Shown here: in pieces, positions 43,864 through 52,727 of the stretch
Layout of the letters: every line of letters begins with the position of its first letter
Numbering within the stretch: the first letter of the stretch is position 1
NCBI GenBank assembly: GCA_046566145.1
Contig: JBKHXF010000022.1
Location: forward strand, 186,001-250,000
Length of the DNA: 64,000 bases
Direction of reading: 5' to 3'
Origin: JBKHXF01 sp046566145
GTDB taxonomy: Bacteria; Actinomycetota; Nitriliruptoria; Nitriliruptorales; Nitriliruptoraceae
Translations under genes and position numbers: made by a program
The notes under the pieces: generated by a model
Seen by the model: only the letters and a program-made list of their open reading frames with translations
The model's database searches: none
Told to the model about the DNA's origin: nothing

Positions 43864-44901
43864 GTGACCGCCGTCCCCAACGCCGCCGTCCTCGCGGTCC
43901 CCCAGCCCGTCCTCGACGAGCTGGAGGCCCACGGGCTGCGGGTCGGGGCCATCCTCGACACCGTCGAGGAGCGGCTGCGCACCCAGGTCGCGTCGAGCCA
44001 CCAGTTCGTGGACCGCGCCGCGCGCTACCTGATGGACGCCGGCGGCAAGCGCTTCCGCCCGATGCTGGTCGGCCTCGCCGCCCACCTCGGCGACCCGGAC
44101 CGCCCCGAGGTCCCCGACGCCGGCGTCGTCGTCGAGCTCGTGCACCTGGCCACGCTGTACCACGACGACGTGATCGACGAGGCGACGGCCCGCCGCGGCA
44201 CCCCGAGCGCGAACCTCCGCTGGGACAACACCGTCGCGATCCTGACGGGCGACTACCTGTTCGCCCGCGCGTCGGAGCTCTCGGCGGACCTCGGCGTCGA
44301 GGTCACCCGCATCATGGCGCAGACCATCGCGACGCTGTGCGAGGGCCAGATCCGCGAGGTCCAGGGCTCCCGGGGGGCCCTGCCGCCGGACGTGCCCCCG
44401 CTCGAGGCCACGCTCGAGCACTACCTGAAGGTCGTGAGCGAGAAGACCGCGAGCCTCATCGCCACCTCCTGCCGGCTCGGCGCGCTGCTGGCCGGGGTCG
44501 ACGCCGACGGGGTCGACGCCGCCACGGCGTACGGGTGGAACGTCGGCATGGCGTTCCAGCTCTCCGACGACATCCTCGACATCGGCTCCGAGCACGAGGA
44601 CTCCGGCAAGACCCCGGGCACCGACATCCGCGAGGGCGTGCGGACCCTGCCGATCCTCTTCGCCCTCGAGGACGACCCGGGCGGCGAGCTCGCCGGGCTG
44701 CTCGACGCCGACGAGCCGACCGACGCCCAGGTCGACCGGGCGCTGGAGCTGCTCCGCGGCAGCCCCGCGATGCAGCGGGCTCGCGACGCCGCGGCCGACT
44801 ACGCCGACACGGCCATCGCCCAGCTCGAGGAGTTCGGCGACCGGGCCGTCACCAAGGCGCTCACACGGCTGGCCGAGTACGCCGTCGACCGCGTCGGCTG
44901 A
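43864..44901 (+). CDS. Long-chain polyprenyl diphosphate synthase (menaquinone side chain)
   Basis: The protein has 345 residues. The first aspartate-rich motif is Asp101-Asp102-x-x-Asp105 (HDDVIDEATARRG) and the second is Asp235-Asp236-x-x-Asp239 (FQLSDDILD). GGKRFRP (residues 60-66) binds isopentenyl diphosphate. Residues four and five before the first motif are small (Ala96, Thr97), which fits a long product. Its place right behind nuoN suggests that it makes the menaquinone tail; GrcC-like and IspB-like proteins do this in other bacteria. The exact chain length is not readable. Confidence 0.92.
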   Translation: MTAVPNAAVLAVPQPVLDELEAHGLRVGAILDTVEERLRTQVASSHQFVDRAARYLMDAGGKRFRPMLVGLAAHLGDPDRPEVPDAGVVVELVHLATLYHDDVIDEATARRGTPSANLRWDNTVAILTGDYLFARASELSADLGVEVTRIMAQTIATLCEGQIREVQGSRGALPPDVPPLEATLEHYLKVVSEKTASLIATSCRLGALLAGVDADGVDAATAYGWNVGMAFQLSDDILDIGSEHEDSGKTPGTDIREGVRTLPILFALEDDPGGELAGLLDADEPTDAQVDRALELLRGSPAMQRARDAAADYADTAIAQLEEFGDRAVTKALTRLAEYAVDRVG

Positions 44902-44917
44902 CGCCGCCGGCGCGGAC

Positions 44918-45586
44918 GTGGGGTTCGAGGAGCAGACCGGACCGGGCTGGGCCGACGCGCTCGCGCCCGTGGCCGACCGGATCGCCGCCATCGGGGACGC
45001 GCTGCGCGCCGAGGTCGCGGCGGGCCGGCCGTTCCTGCCCGCCGGCGGCGACGTCTTCGCGGCCTACCGGCAGCCGTTCGACGCGGTGCGGGTCCTGGTG
45101 GTCGGGCAGGACCCGTACCCGACCCCGGGACACCCCATCGGGCTCGCGTTCGCGTGCGCGCCCGACGTCCGGCCCCTGCCGCGCAGCCTCGACAACGTCT
45201 TCCGGGAGTACGTCGACGACCTCGGTCACCCGTACCCCTCGACGGGGGACCTGACCCCGTGGGTCGAGCGAGGGGTGATGCTGCTGAACCGGCGGCTCAC
45301 CGTCCGGCCCGGCGCGCCCGGGTCCCACCGTGGCCTCGGGTGGGAGGACGTCACCGACGCGACCATCGACGCGCTCCTCGCCCGCGGGACGCCGCTCGTC
45401 GCGGTGCTGTGGGGGCGCGACGCCCGCGACCTCGCGCCGCGCCTCGGCGCGGTCGCCCGGATCGAGTCGCCGCACCCGTCGCCGCTCTCCGCGAGCCGCG
45501 GGTTCTTCGGGTCGCGTCCGTTCTCGCGCGCGAACGCCGCCCTCGAGGCCGCCGGCGCCGACCCCGTCGACTGGCGCCTGCCGTGA
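44918..45586 (+). CDS. ung: Uracil-DNA glycosylase, family 1
   Basis: The 222-residue Ung has the water-activating motif GQDPYPTPGHPIGLAF (Asp65) and the leucine-loop motif SPHPSPLSASRGFFGSRPFS. GVMLLNRRLTVRPGAPGSHRGLGWEDVTD is also typical. It removes uracil from DNA after cytosine deamination, which is important in GC-rich genomes. The start is GTG and the stop overlaps the next gene by 4 bp. Confidence 0.95.
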   Translation: MGFEEQTGPGWADALAPVADRIAAIGDALRAEVAAGRPFLPAGGDVFAAYRQPFDAVRVLVVGQDPYPTPGHPIGLAFACAPDVRPLPRSLDNVFREYVDDLGHPYPSTGDLTPWVERGVMLLNRRLTVRPGAPGSHRGLGWEDVTDATIDALLARGTPLVAVLWGRDARDLAPRLGAVARIESPHPSPLSASRGFFGSRPFSRANAALEAAGADPVDWRLP

Positions 45587-46296
45587 CCGCCGGCGCGGGG
45601 CCACTCGCGCTCGTCGGGTCGGGCGAGTTTCTCCCGGCGATGCTCGAGACCGACGCGACCCTGCTCGCCGGTCGACCGCCGCGCGTCGCGGTGCTCGCCA
45701 CCGCCGCCGCCCCCGACGGCGACGCCGTGGTCCGCCGCTGGTACGACCTCGCCGGCAGGCACTACGCCACGCTCGACGCCGAGGTGGTGGAGGTGGACGT
45801 GCGCGACCGAGCCGACGCCGGCCGCGCCGACCTCGCGGCCCTGGTCGCCGGCGCCGGGCTCGTCTACCTCTCGGGCGGCAAGCCCGACCACCTCGTGGCC
45901 GCGCTGCGGGGCACGCCCGTCGCCGACGCCGTCGTCGCAGCCTGGCGGGGCGGGGCCGCGCTCGCCGGGTGCTCCGCCGGCGCCATGGCCCTGGCCGCCG
46001 GGTGGCCATCGTTCGTCCGCGCCGGCGGTGGGCTGCAGGCCGGCCTGGGGGTCGTGCCGGGCCTCGCCGTCGTGCCCCACTTCGACCGGTTCGTCTCGTG
46101 GCGCCGGCGGTGGGTCGACCGGGTCGGCGCCGAGCGCCCCGCCGGTGTGCGGGTGGTCGGGATCGACGAGGACACGGCGCTGGTGTGGGACCCCGCCGGC
46201 GGCTGGCGCGTGACGGGCGTTGGCGGCGTCCACGAGCTCGCCGGCGGCCCGCCGGTGCCGCTCGGTGACACCCCGGACCTGCCGGTCCCCGCCTGA
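45583..46296 (+). CDS. Peptidase E/cyanophycinase-like (S51-type) protein
   Basis: The GTG at 45583 overlapping ung gives 237 residues. The fold is class I glutamine amidotransferase-like. GCSAGAMALA (around residue 130) is the nucleophile elbow with serine, as in S51 peptidases. LVYLSGGKPDHLVAALRGT and GLAVVPHFDRF (the probable catalytic histidine) support it. Family members cleave Asp-X dipeptides or cyanophycin. No cyanophycin synthetase gene is visible, so the substrate is open. Confidence 0.8.
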   Translation: MTAGAGPLALVGSGEFLPAMLETDATLLAGRPPRVAVLATAAAPDGDAVVRRWYDLAGRHYATLDAEVVEVDVRDRADAGRADLAALVAGAGLVYLSGGKPDHLVAALRGTPVADAVVAAWRGGAALAGCSAGAMALAAGWPSFVRAGGGLQAGLGVVPGLAVVPHFDRFVSWRRRWVDRVGAERPAGVRVVGIDEDTALVWDPAGGWRVTGVGGVHELAGGPPVPLGDTPDLPVPA

Positions 46297-46636
46297 TCGG
46301 GGTGGGCCCGACGCGCCGTGCGCCGGCGGTGCGCGCTCGCGGTGGCGGCAGGGGTGCGCGTTGGGTGGTCGATGGTCCGGGTTGCTAGCATCCGCCGCGG
46401 ACCGCCGCACCACGTGTGCGCGTCCTCGTGGCCGCACCGGCCTCCCGTCGCCGCACCAGCTCCTCGCACCCGTACGGCGCCCGCACCGGGCGCCGTGGTC
46501 ACGCGCCCGTCGACCGCGCGAGGGGCCCCGGCGCACGGACCGGTCCACGCCACGCGCACCGCCCGAACCACCCCGACCACCCCGCCACCGGATGCCCGCA
46601 CGCGGGCCGGCGGACGTCACGCGACGAGGGCCCACG
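46297..46636 (+). promoter_or_regulatory. 340-bp intergenic region with candidate promoter of the second complex I operon
   Basis: No gene is seen in this gap. An extended -10 box, TGCTAGCAT (46383-46391), is preceded 19 bp upstream by TTGGGT (46361-46366). Transcription would begin near 46398, leaving a C-rich leader of about 240 bases. A GGACCGGTCC palindrome is present in the leader (near 46538-46547). No Rex-like site comparable to 26396-26413 is found, so the two complex I operons appear to be controlled differently. Confidence 0.4.
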
Positions 46637-47020
46637 GTGAGCTTCTACGAGCAGTACGGCACGTTCGCGATCCTGGCGGTCGTGGGCGCGGCGCTGTACG
46701 CGATCATCATGCTCGTCAACCGCATCATGCGTCCGAACATGCCCACGCCGGGCAAGCTGACGACCTACGAGTGCGGTGTCGACGCCGTCGGTGACGGCTG
46801 GTCGCAGATGAACATCCGCTACTACGTGTTCGCGTTCCTCTTCGTCATCTTCGACGTCGAGGCCGTGTTCCTCTTCCCGTGGGCCGTGATCCTCGGCGGC
46901 CTCGACGCGGCGAGCCGCGTCAGCCCCGTGACCGCCATGGTCGCCATGTTCCTGTTCATCGGGACCTTGCTGGAGGGGCTCCTCTACGCCTGGAAGAAGG
47001 GGGTGCTGAAGTGGGAGTGA
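46637..47020 (+). CDS. nuoA: NADH-quinone oxidoreductase subunit A, complex I set 2
   Basis: The GTG at 46637 gives 127 residues. Three membrane helices, the loop KLTTYECGVDAVGDGW and the helix FLFVIFDVEAVFLFPWA identify NuoA. It differs clearly from the set 1 copy (for example DAVGDGWSQMN against EPLADVKTT). It opens an 11-gene operon that lacks nuoE, nuoF and nuoG. Confidence 0.94.
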   Translation: MSFYEQYGTFAILAVVGAALYAIIMLVNRIMRPNMPTPGKLTTYECGVDAVGDGWSQMNIRYYVFAFLFVIFDVEAVFLFPWAVILGGLDAASRVSPVTAMVAMFLFIGTLLEGLLYAWKKGVLKWE

Positions 47021-47550
47021 TCGACAAGGTCGACCTGCCGAAGCCCGTCAAGTTCGTGTTCAACTGGGGCCGGAAGTACTCGCTGTGGTGCTTCAACTTC
47101 GGTCTCGCGTGCTGCGCCATCGAGTTCATCGCGGCGTCCACGTCCCGGCACGACTTCATCCGCCTCGGCGTCATCCCGTTCGCGCACGGCCCCCGGCAGG
47201 CTGACCTCATGGTCATCTCGGGGACCCTGACCGACAAGATGGCGCCGGCGGTCAAGCGTCTCTACGACGAGATGCCCGAGCCGAAGTACGTCATCTCGTT
47301 CGGCTCCTGCGCCAACTGCGGCGGCCCCTACTGGGACAGCTACTCGGTCACCAAGGGCGTCGACCAGATCATCCCGGTGGACGTCTACGTGCCCGGCTGC
47401 CCGCCGCGGCCCGAGGCGCTGCTCGACGGGATCATCGCCCTGCAGGACCGCATCCAGGAGGAGTCCCTGCCGGAGCGGCTGCGCAGCCGCCGCGAGCCGA
47501 TCGTGCTCGGCGAGGACGCCCCGATGCAGCTCGCGCAGGGAGGGGCCTGA
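47011..47550 (+). CDS. nuoB: NADH-quinone oxidoreductase subunit B, complex I set 2
   Basis: NuoB here has 179 residues from GTG 47011, inside the end of nuoA (GGGGG upstream). GTG 47017 is a possible alternative. The cluster N2 ligands Cys34-Cys35, Cys100 and Cys130 are all present (LACCAIEF, SCANCGG, PGCPPRPE), so electron transfer to quinone is retained. The sequence SCANCGGPYWDSYSV differs from the set 1 CATSGGMFNN and is closer to classical NuoB proteins. Confidence 0.95.
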   Translation: MGVIDKVDLPKPVKFVFNWGRKYSLWCFNFGLACCAIEFIAASTSRHDFIRLGVIPFAHGPRQADLMVISGTLTDKMAPAVKRLYDEMPEPKYVISFGSCANCGGPYWDSYSVTKGVDQIIPVDVYVPGCPPRPEALLDGIIALQDRIQEESLPERLRSRREPIVLGEDAPMQLAQGGA

Positions 47551-48516
47551 GTGGTCAGCGCACTCTCCCGCCGCGACGACGCCCTGACCACGGAGGAGGT
47601 CCTCGACTTCCTCCGCAAGCGCGTCGGTGCGCACCTCCTCGGTCACACCGAGGAGTACGCGACGCTCACGGTCCACCTCGACCCGGAGGGCTGGGTCGAG
47701 GCCGCGCGCGTGCTGAAGGAGGACGGTCGCCTCGCCTTCGCGATGTTCGACTGCCTGTTCGGCATCGACGCCCGCGAGGAGGGTTTCGACCTCGTCGCCA
47801 TCCTCTACTCGGTCGAGGTCGGCCAGCGGGTCTGCCTGCGGATGCGCTGCCCCGGGGGGCGCGAGAAGCCGACCGCGCCGACCCTCACCGGCGTGTACCA
47901 GGGCGCGAACTGGCACGAGCGCGAGGCCTGGGACATGTTCGGCATCGAGTTCGACGGGCACCCCGGCCTGGCGCCGCGGATCCTGTGCGCCGAGAACTTC
48001 GAGGGCTGGCCCCTGCGCAAGGACTTCCACCTCGCCACCCGCGAGGCGAAGCCGTGGCCCGGCATCAAGGAGCCGGCCGAGCTCGACGAGGACGGCAACG
48101 TCATCGAGCGCGTGCCCGGCCCGGGCGAGGCCCCCGGCCCGACCCCCCTCGACGAGGCGATGGCGGCGCAGGCGAAGCTCGCCAACCCCCGACCCGACCC
48201 GGAGCCGAGCCCGGAGGCCGCCGAGCCGGCCGCCGCCGCGGACGAGCTGCCCGAGGCCACGGCCCCGCAGGCCCCGACCGGCGACGCCCAGGCGAAGGCC
48301 GACGAGCAGCGCCGCGCCGCCGCCGAGGCCCGCCAGGCCAAGGCCGAGGAGCTGGCCGAGGAGCGTGCCGCCGCCCCGGCCGAGCCCGAGGTGGACGCCG
48401 CCGCGCCGACCGTCGCCCAGGGCGACCCGTCGGTGCTCGACGCCAACGGTGACGACGACGTCGACACGGCGGGCGAGGCCGGCACCGCCGGCGACGACGA
48501 GGAGCGTGACGCGTGA
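47551..48516 (+). CDS. nuoC: NADH-quinone oxidoreductase subunit C with long tail, complex I set 2
   Basis: The protein has 321 residues. The first 175 are the normal 30-kDa domain, with NWHEREAWDMFGIEFDGHPGLAPRIL around residue 120. Residues from about 195 form a tail rich in Ala, Pro, Glu and Asp. The middle of the tail (ADEQRRAAAEARQAKAEELAEERAA) is a probable single long charged helix. The tail has no KSER motif but has a similar Ala/Lys/Glu character. The set 1 NuoC lacks it. The gene starts immediately after the nuoB stop. Confidence 0.92.
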   Translation: MVSALSRRDDALTTEEVLDFLRKRVGAHLLGHTEEYATLTVHLDPEGWVEAARVLKEDGRLAFAMFDCLFGIDAREEGFDLVAILYSVEVGQRVCLRMRCPGGREKPTAPTLTGVYQGANWHEREAWDMFGIEFDGHPGLAPRILCAENFEGWPLRKDFHLATREAKPWPGIKEPAELDEDGNVIERVPGPGEAPGPTPLDEAMAAQAKLANPRPDPEPSPEAAEPAAAADELPEATAPQAPTGDAQAKADEQRRAAAEARQAKAEELAEERAAAPAEPEVDAAAPTVAQGDPSVLDANGDDDVDTAGEAGTAGDDEERDA

Positions 48517-49694
48517 GCGACCTCTCCACCCGCGAGACGATCCTGCCCGGCACCGCGCCCGGCGAGGACGTCGTCCTCGAGCTCACGGGCGACGGGGACT
48601 TCCAGACCGGTGAGATGCAGCTGTCCATCGGCCCGGCGCACCCCGCCACCCACGGCGTGCTGCGCGTTGTGCTCGAGATGGACGGCGAGCGCATCAGGAC
48701 CGCGCGCCCCGTCATCGGCTACATGCACCGTGGCTTCGAGAAGCTCGCCGAGTACCGCGACTACCGCCAGATCATGGCGCTCACCAACCGCCACGACTGG
48801 CTGTCCGGGTTCAACAACGAGCTCGGCGTCGCGCTGGCGGTCGAGCGCATGCTCGAGATGGAGGTCCCGGAGCGGGCCCAGTGGATCCGCATGATCGTCG
48901 CGGAGTGGGGCCGGATCCTGAACCACCTGATGTTCACCGGTTCGTACGCGCTCGAGCTCGGGGCCATCACCCCGATGTTCTACGCGTTCCGTGAGCGCGA
49001 GGACATCCAGTACCTGCTCGAGTCGGCGACCGGCGGTCGCCTGCACTTCACGTACAACCAGGCCGGTGGCGTGAAGATCGACCTGCCCAAGGGCTTCCTG
49101 AACCGCTCGGCCGAGCTGTCGACGCTGGTCCGCGCCCGCCTGCAGGACTACAAGGACCTGCTGCTCGGCAACGAGATCTTCCTGGCCCGGACCAAGGGCA
49201 TCGGCCCGCTGCCGCCGGACGTGGCGCTCGCCTACGGCGTGACCGGCCCGACCCTGCAGGCCGCCGGCGTCGCCGAGGACCCGCGCGTCACCGAGCCGTA
49301 CCTGAAGTACGGCGACATCGACGTCACGGTGCCGGTCGGGGAGAACGGCGACAGCTGGGACCGCTTCTACGTCCTGCTGAACCGCATCGAGGCGTCGCTC
49401 GACATCATCGACCAGTGCCACGACCACATCCCGTCGGGCCCGGTCAACGTCAAGCTGCCGAAGATCCTCAAGGCCCCCGAGGGCGTCACCTACGTCCGCA
49501 CCGAGAACCCGCTCGGCCAGCTCGGCTACTGGCTCGAGTCCGACGGGGCCAAGACGCCGTGGCGCTTCAAGATGCGCACCGCGTCGTTCAGCAACGTGTC
49601 GGTGCTGCCCTACCTGCTCGAGGGCACGCTGATCCCCGACGCCATCTCGGTCCTCGGGTCCGTCTTCTTCGTCGTGGGGGATGTCGACCGATGA
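48513..49694 (+). CDS. nuoD: NADH-quinone oxidoreductase subunit D, complex I set 2
   Basis: NuoD here has 393 residues. GPAHPATHGVLRVVLEMDGE is the conserved quinone-pocket region, followed by RPVIGYMHRGFEKLAEYR and the C-terminal EGTLIPDAISVLGSVFFVVGDVDR. It forms the quinone-reducing site with NuoB. GTGA and ATGA overlaps join it to nuoC and nuoH. In the set 1 operon nuoE, F and G follow nuoD; here nuoH follows directly. Confidence 0.95.
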   Translation: MSDLSTRETILPGTAPGEDVVLELTGDGDFQTGEMQLSIGPAHPATHGVLRVVLEMDGERIRTARPVIGYMHRGFEKLAEYRDYRQIMALTNRHDWLSGFNNELGVALAVERMLEMEVPERAQWIRMIVAEWGRILNHLMFTGSYALELGAITPMFYAFREREDIQYLLESATGGRLHFTYNQAGGVKIDLPKGFLNRSAELSTLVRARLQDYKDLLLGNEIFLARTKGIGPLPPDVALAYGVTGPTLQAAGVAEDPRVTEPYLKYGDIDVTVPVGENGDSWDRFYVLLNRIEASLDIIDQCHDHIPSGPVNVKLPKILKAPEGVTYVRTENPLGQLGYWLESDGAKTPWRFKMRTASFSNVSVLPYLLEGTLIPDAISVLGSVFFVVGDVDR

Positions 49695-50794
49695 CGCCGA
49701 CCCTCGCCGCCGCCGGCGGGCTCGTGGCCCAGTCCACGACCCTGCTCAACGTCCTCGACAACTTCTGGCTCTCCGCGGGCCTGAAGGTGGCGATGATCCT
49801 CGGCCTGTTCTTCGTGGTCCCGCTCGTGGTGGGCTACATGGAGCACAAGGTCATGGCGCACCAGCAGGCGCGCCTCGGGCCGATGGAGGCCGGCTTCCAC
49901 GGCACGCTCCAGCTGGTCGCCGACGGGATCAAGTTCGTCCAGAAGGAGGACATCATCCCGGCCGCGGCCGACAAGCGCGTCTTCGCGCTGGCCCCGGGCC
50001 TCGCGCTCGTGCCGGCGATGCTGATCTTCTTCGTGCTGCCCCTCGCCCCGGGCATCTGGGCCGAGGACCTCGAGCTGGGCCTCTTCTACGCCCTCGCCAT
50101 CGGGTCGATCTCGACCCTCGGCGTGCTGATGGGCGGCTGGTCGAGCGCGAACAAGTTCTCGCTCATCGGTGGCATCCGCGCGGCTGCCCAGCTCATCGCC
50201 TACGAGCTGCCCCTGATCCTCGCCGCCGCGGCGGTCGCCATCCAGTCCGAGACGCTGTCGCTGGTCGGCATCGTGGAGGCGCAGGCGACCTTCATGGTCC
50301 CGGGCACCGAGATCAACCTCTGGTACGTCTTCCCGCAGGCCCTGGGCTTCGGCATCTTCTTCATCGCGGCGATGGCCGAGCTCAACCGCCCGCCGTTCGA
50401 CATGCCGATCGCCGACTCCGAGCTCGTGTTCGGCTTCATGACCGAGTACTCGGGCATCAAGTTCGCCATGTTCCTGCTCACCGAGTACGCGGGCATGGTC
50501 TCGATGTCGGCCCTGATGGTCGTGCTGTACCTCGGCGGCTGGCAGATCCTGCCGGGCGTGCCGCTGCCCGGGTGCGAGACGGTCGGGCTGTTCGACTGCA
50601 ACGCCTTCGGCGTGCTGCTCGGCCTCGGGGTCACCCTCGGCAAGATCCTCCTGCTCACGTTCGTGATGGTGTGGACGCGCGTCGCGTGGCCGCGCCTGCG
50701 CGAGGACCAGCTCCAGCGGATGTCGTGGCTCGCGCTCGTGCCGCTGTCGCTGCTCAACATCGCCGTCGTCGCCATCGGCAAGGTGGTCCTGTAG
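49691..50794 (+). CDS. nuoH: NADH-quinone oxidoreductase subunit H, complex I set 2
   Basis: NuoH here has 367 residues from ATG 49691. MEHKVMAHQQARLGPMEAG replaces the usual ERR-x-QxRxGPN motif; VADGIKFVQKEDIIP follows. MAELNRPPFDMPIADSELVFGFMTEYSGIKFAMF is the conserved loop with quinone-channel glutamates. The stop overlaps the nuoI start by 1 bp. Confidence 0.95.
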   Translation: MTPTLAAAGGLVAQSTTLLNVLDNFWLSAGLKVAMILGLFFVVPLVVGYMEHKVMAHQQARLGPMEAGFHGTLQLVADGIKFVQKEDIIPAAADKRVFALAPGLALVPAMLIFFVLPLAPGIWAEDLELGLFYALAIGSISTLGVLMGGWSSANKFSLIGGIRAAAQLIAYELPLILAAAAVAIQSETLSLVGIVEAQATFMVPGTEINLWYVFPQALGFGIFFIAAMAELNRPPFDMPIADSELVFGFMTEYSGIKFAMFLLTEYAGMVSMSALMVVLYLGGWQILPGVPLPGCETVGLFDCNAFGVLLGLGVTLGKILLLTFVMVWTRVAWPRLREDQLQRMSWLALVPLSLLNIAVVAIGKVVL

Positions 50795-52119
50795 TGGCTC
50801 CCACGACGATCCCCGGCGCCGGGCTGCTGAAGGGTCTGGGCATCACGCTCAAGACCATGCTCAAGCCCGCGTCGACCCAGCAGTACCCCCACGTGCGGCC
50901 CGAGCTGCCCCCGCGCACGCGCGGCGTCATCGCGCTCATGGAGGAGAACTGCACGGTCTGCATGCTGTGCAGCCGCGAGTGCCCGGACTGGTGCATCTAC
51001 ATCGACTCCCACAAGGAGACGGTGCCGCCGGCCACGGAGGGCGGCCGCGCCCGGACGCGCAACGTCCTCGACCGCTTCGCGATCGACTTCGCGCTGTGCA
51101 TGTACTGCGGCATCTGCATCGAGGTCTGCCCCTTCGACGCGCTGTGGTGGAGCCCCGAGTTCGAGTACGCCGAGTACGACCAGCGCAACCTCCTCCACGA
51201 GAAGGAGAAGCTGCGCGAGTGGGCCGACACGGTGCTGCCGCCCCCGCCGCTCGAGGAGGGTGCCGACCAGCCGGCCGAGGTCGCCGACGCGCTCTCCAAG
51301 CACGAGGCCGAGCTCGAGAAGGCCCGCCAGAAGGAGCTCGAGGCCGCCGAGGCCAAGGAGCAGGCGAAGGTCGGCGGGGCCGCGCCGGCGGCCGCGAAGC
51401 CCGTCGACGTCGGCCCGAGGCCGACCATCGCCGACATCGAGCTCGAGGGCGAGACCCAGATCGACCAGGCCGTGTTCGACCAGATGGTCGCGGACGGCAA
51501 GTCCGAGCGGATGGCCCGCGCCAAGGCCAAGGCCGCGTGGGTCAAGGCCGAGAAGGCCAAGCTGCTCGACCAGGCGGTCGCCGACTGGGAGAAGCGCAAG
51601 GCCGAGGCCGAGCAGGCCGCGGCGGCCGCGCCGGCGGCCGCGCCCGCCGGTGACGGTGGTGGCGCCGCCGCGCCCGCCGCCGAGGCCCGCCCGAAGCCGA
51701 CCCTCGCCGACATCGAGCTCGAGGGCGAGCCGCAGGTCGACCAGGCCGTGTTCGACCAGATGGTCGCGGACGGCAAGTCGGAGCGGATGGCCCGGGCCAA
51801 GGCCAAGGCCGCGTGGGTCAAGGCCGAGAAGCAGAAGCTCCTCGACGACGCGATCGCCGCGTGGGAGGCCGAGCAGGCCGCCGCCGCGCCGGCCACCGCC
51901 CCCGCCGCCGCGGACGCCGGTGAGGCGCCCGCCGAGCCGGCGCAGGGCGACGCCAGGCAGCTCGCCGACGTGCACGTCGAGGGCGCCGGCGAGATCGACC
52001 AGGAGACCTACGACGCGCTGATCGCGGAGGGCAAGTCCGAGCGGATCGCCCGCGCGAAGGCCAAGGCCGCCTGGGTCAAGAAGCGCAAGCAGGAGCTGCT
52101 CGAGGAGGAGGGCCAGTGA
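50794..52119 (+). CDS. nuoI: NuoI-type subunit with three-repeat C-terminal tail, complex I set 2
   Basis: The protein has 441 residues, more than twice the usual NuoI. The core (about residues 1-150) has two 4Fe-4S motifs: Cys53, 56, 59, 63 and Cys102, 105, 108, 112. An extra Cys67 follows the first as C-P-D-W-C-I-Y, as in the NuoI of EFG-less complexes known from Streptomyces. Then comes a coiled, Lys/Glu-rich region (about 160-195), and from residue 210 three repeats of about 45-55 residues. Each contains GKSER-x-ARAKAKAAWVK, followed by a Lys/Leu/Asp helix, and they are separated by Ala/Pro linkers. The same motif occurs in cytochrome b subunit IV at 6513. GTG is the start and the stop overlaps nuoJ. 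Confidence 0.93.
   Translation: MAPTTIPGAGLLKGLGITLKTMLKPASTQQYPHVRPELPPRTRGVIALMEENCTVCMLCSRECPDWCIYIDSHKETVPPATEGGRARTRNVLDRFAIDFALCMYCGICIEVCPFDALWWSPEFEYAEYDQRNLLHEKEKLREWADTVLPPPPLEEGADQPAEVADALSKHEAELEKARQKELEAAEAKEQAKVGGAAPAAAKPVDVGPRPTIADIELEGETQIDQAVFDQMVADGKSERMARAKAKAAWVKAEKAKLLDQAVADWEKRKAEAEQAAAAAPAAAPAGDGGGAAAPAAEARPKPTLADIELEGEPQVDQAVFDQMVADGKSERMARAKAKAAWVKAEKQKLLDDAIAAWEAEQAAAAPATAPAAADAGEAPAEPAQGDARQLADVHVEGAGEIDQETYDALIAEGKSERIARAKAKAAWVKKRKQELLEEEGQ
51460..52077 (+). repeat. Three KSER repeats in the tail of the second NuoI
   Basis: Motif cores lie at 51460-51543, 51736-51819 and 51994-52077 (residues 223-250, 315-342 and 401-428). Each is preceded by A-D-[IV]-x-[LV]-E-G. 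Copies 1 and 2 are almost identical in DNA: I count two synonymous differences over some 90 bases from the GACCAGGCC start. Copy 3 is diverged and closer to the single copy in cytochrome b subunit IV (25 of 28 residues). This suggests that copy 3 is ancestral and copies 1 and 2 are a recent duplication. Confidence 0.9.
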
Positions 52120-52727
52120 CCCCCCAGGAGGTCGTCTTCATCCTCGTCGCGATCGCGACCGGCGCGTCCGCCGTCGCGACCGTGACGTCCCGCAACCTCG
52201 TGCACGCCGCCCTGTTCCTCGCGGCGACGCTGGCCGGCATCGGTGGGGTGTTCCTCGTCCTGCGCGCCGACTTCGTCGCGTGGGTCCAGATCGTGGTCTA
52301 CGTGGGCGCCATCGCGGTGCTGTTCCTCTTCGGCCTGATGCTCACCCGCGCCCCCATCGGCCGCGAGGCGCTCGACAGCCAGAACCGTGGGCTCGGGCTC
52401 GTGGTCAGCGCGTCGATGTTCGGCGTGCTCACGACCCTCATCGTCCAGGCGTTCGGCGACGTCCGGGCCGAGCTGACCACGTCGCCCAACATCGAGGCGA
52501 TCGGCGAGGCCATCTTCTCGGTCTGGGTCCTCCCCTTCGAGCTGCTGTCGATGCTGCTCCTCGCCGGGCTCGTCGGCGCGGTGCTGCTCTCGCGGCGCGA
52601 GTCGGGTGAGTCCGGCACCGAGTCCGAGGTGACCCCGATCCGCCTGTCCGAGCCGCCGTCCAACGAGCTCGAGGCCGGGGCCACGCCGTCCACCGAGCTC
52701 GAGCGCGTCACGGGGGGCCAGCAGTGA
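52116..52727 (+). CDS. nuoJ: NADH-quinone oxidoreductase subunit J, complex I set 2
   Basis: NuoJ here has 203 residues and five membrane helices. NLVHAALFLAATLAGIGGVFLVL and IVVYVGAIAVLFLFGLMLTR are the conserved segments. The C-terminus is hydrophilic and acidic. It overlaps nuoI and nuoK by 4 bp each (GTGA). Confidence 0.94.
   Translation: MTPQEVVFILVAIATGASAVATVTSRNLVHAALFLAATLAGIGGVFLVLRADFVAWVQIVVYVGAIAVLFLFGLMLTRAPIGREALDSQNRGLGLVVSASMFGVLTTLIVQAFGDVRAELTTSPNIEAIGEAIFSVWVLPFELLSMLLLAGLVGAVLLSRRESGESGTESEVTPIRLSEPPSNELEAGATPSTELERVTGGQQ

Noticed and set aside
51460..52077. Possibility that the NuoI tail is a separate gene or an assembly error
   Set aside because: The frame is continuous from the iron-sulfur domain to a stop that overlaps nuoJ. 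Repeats differ enough in the linkers and in copy 3 to exclude simple misassembly, although copies 1 and 2 should be checked with long reads.
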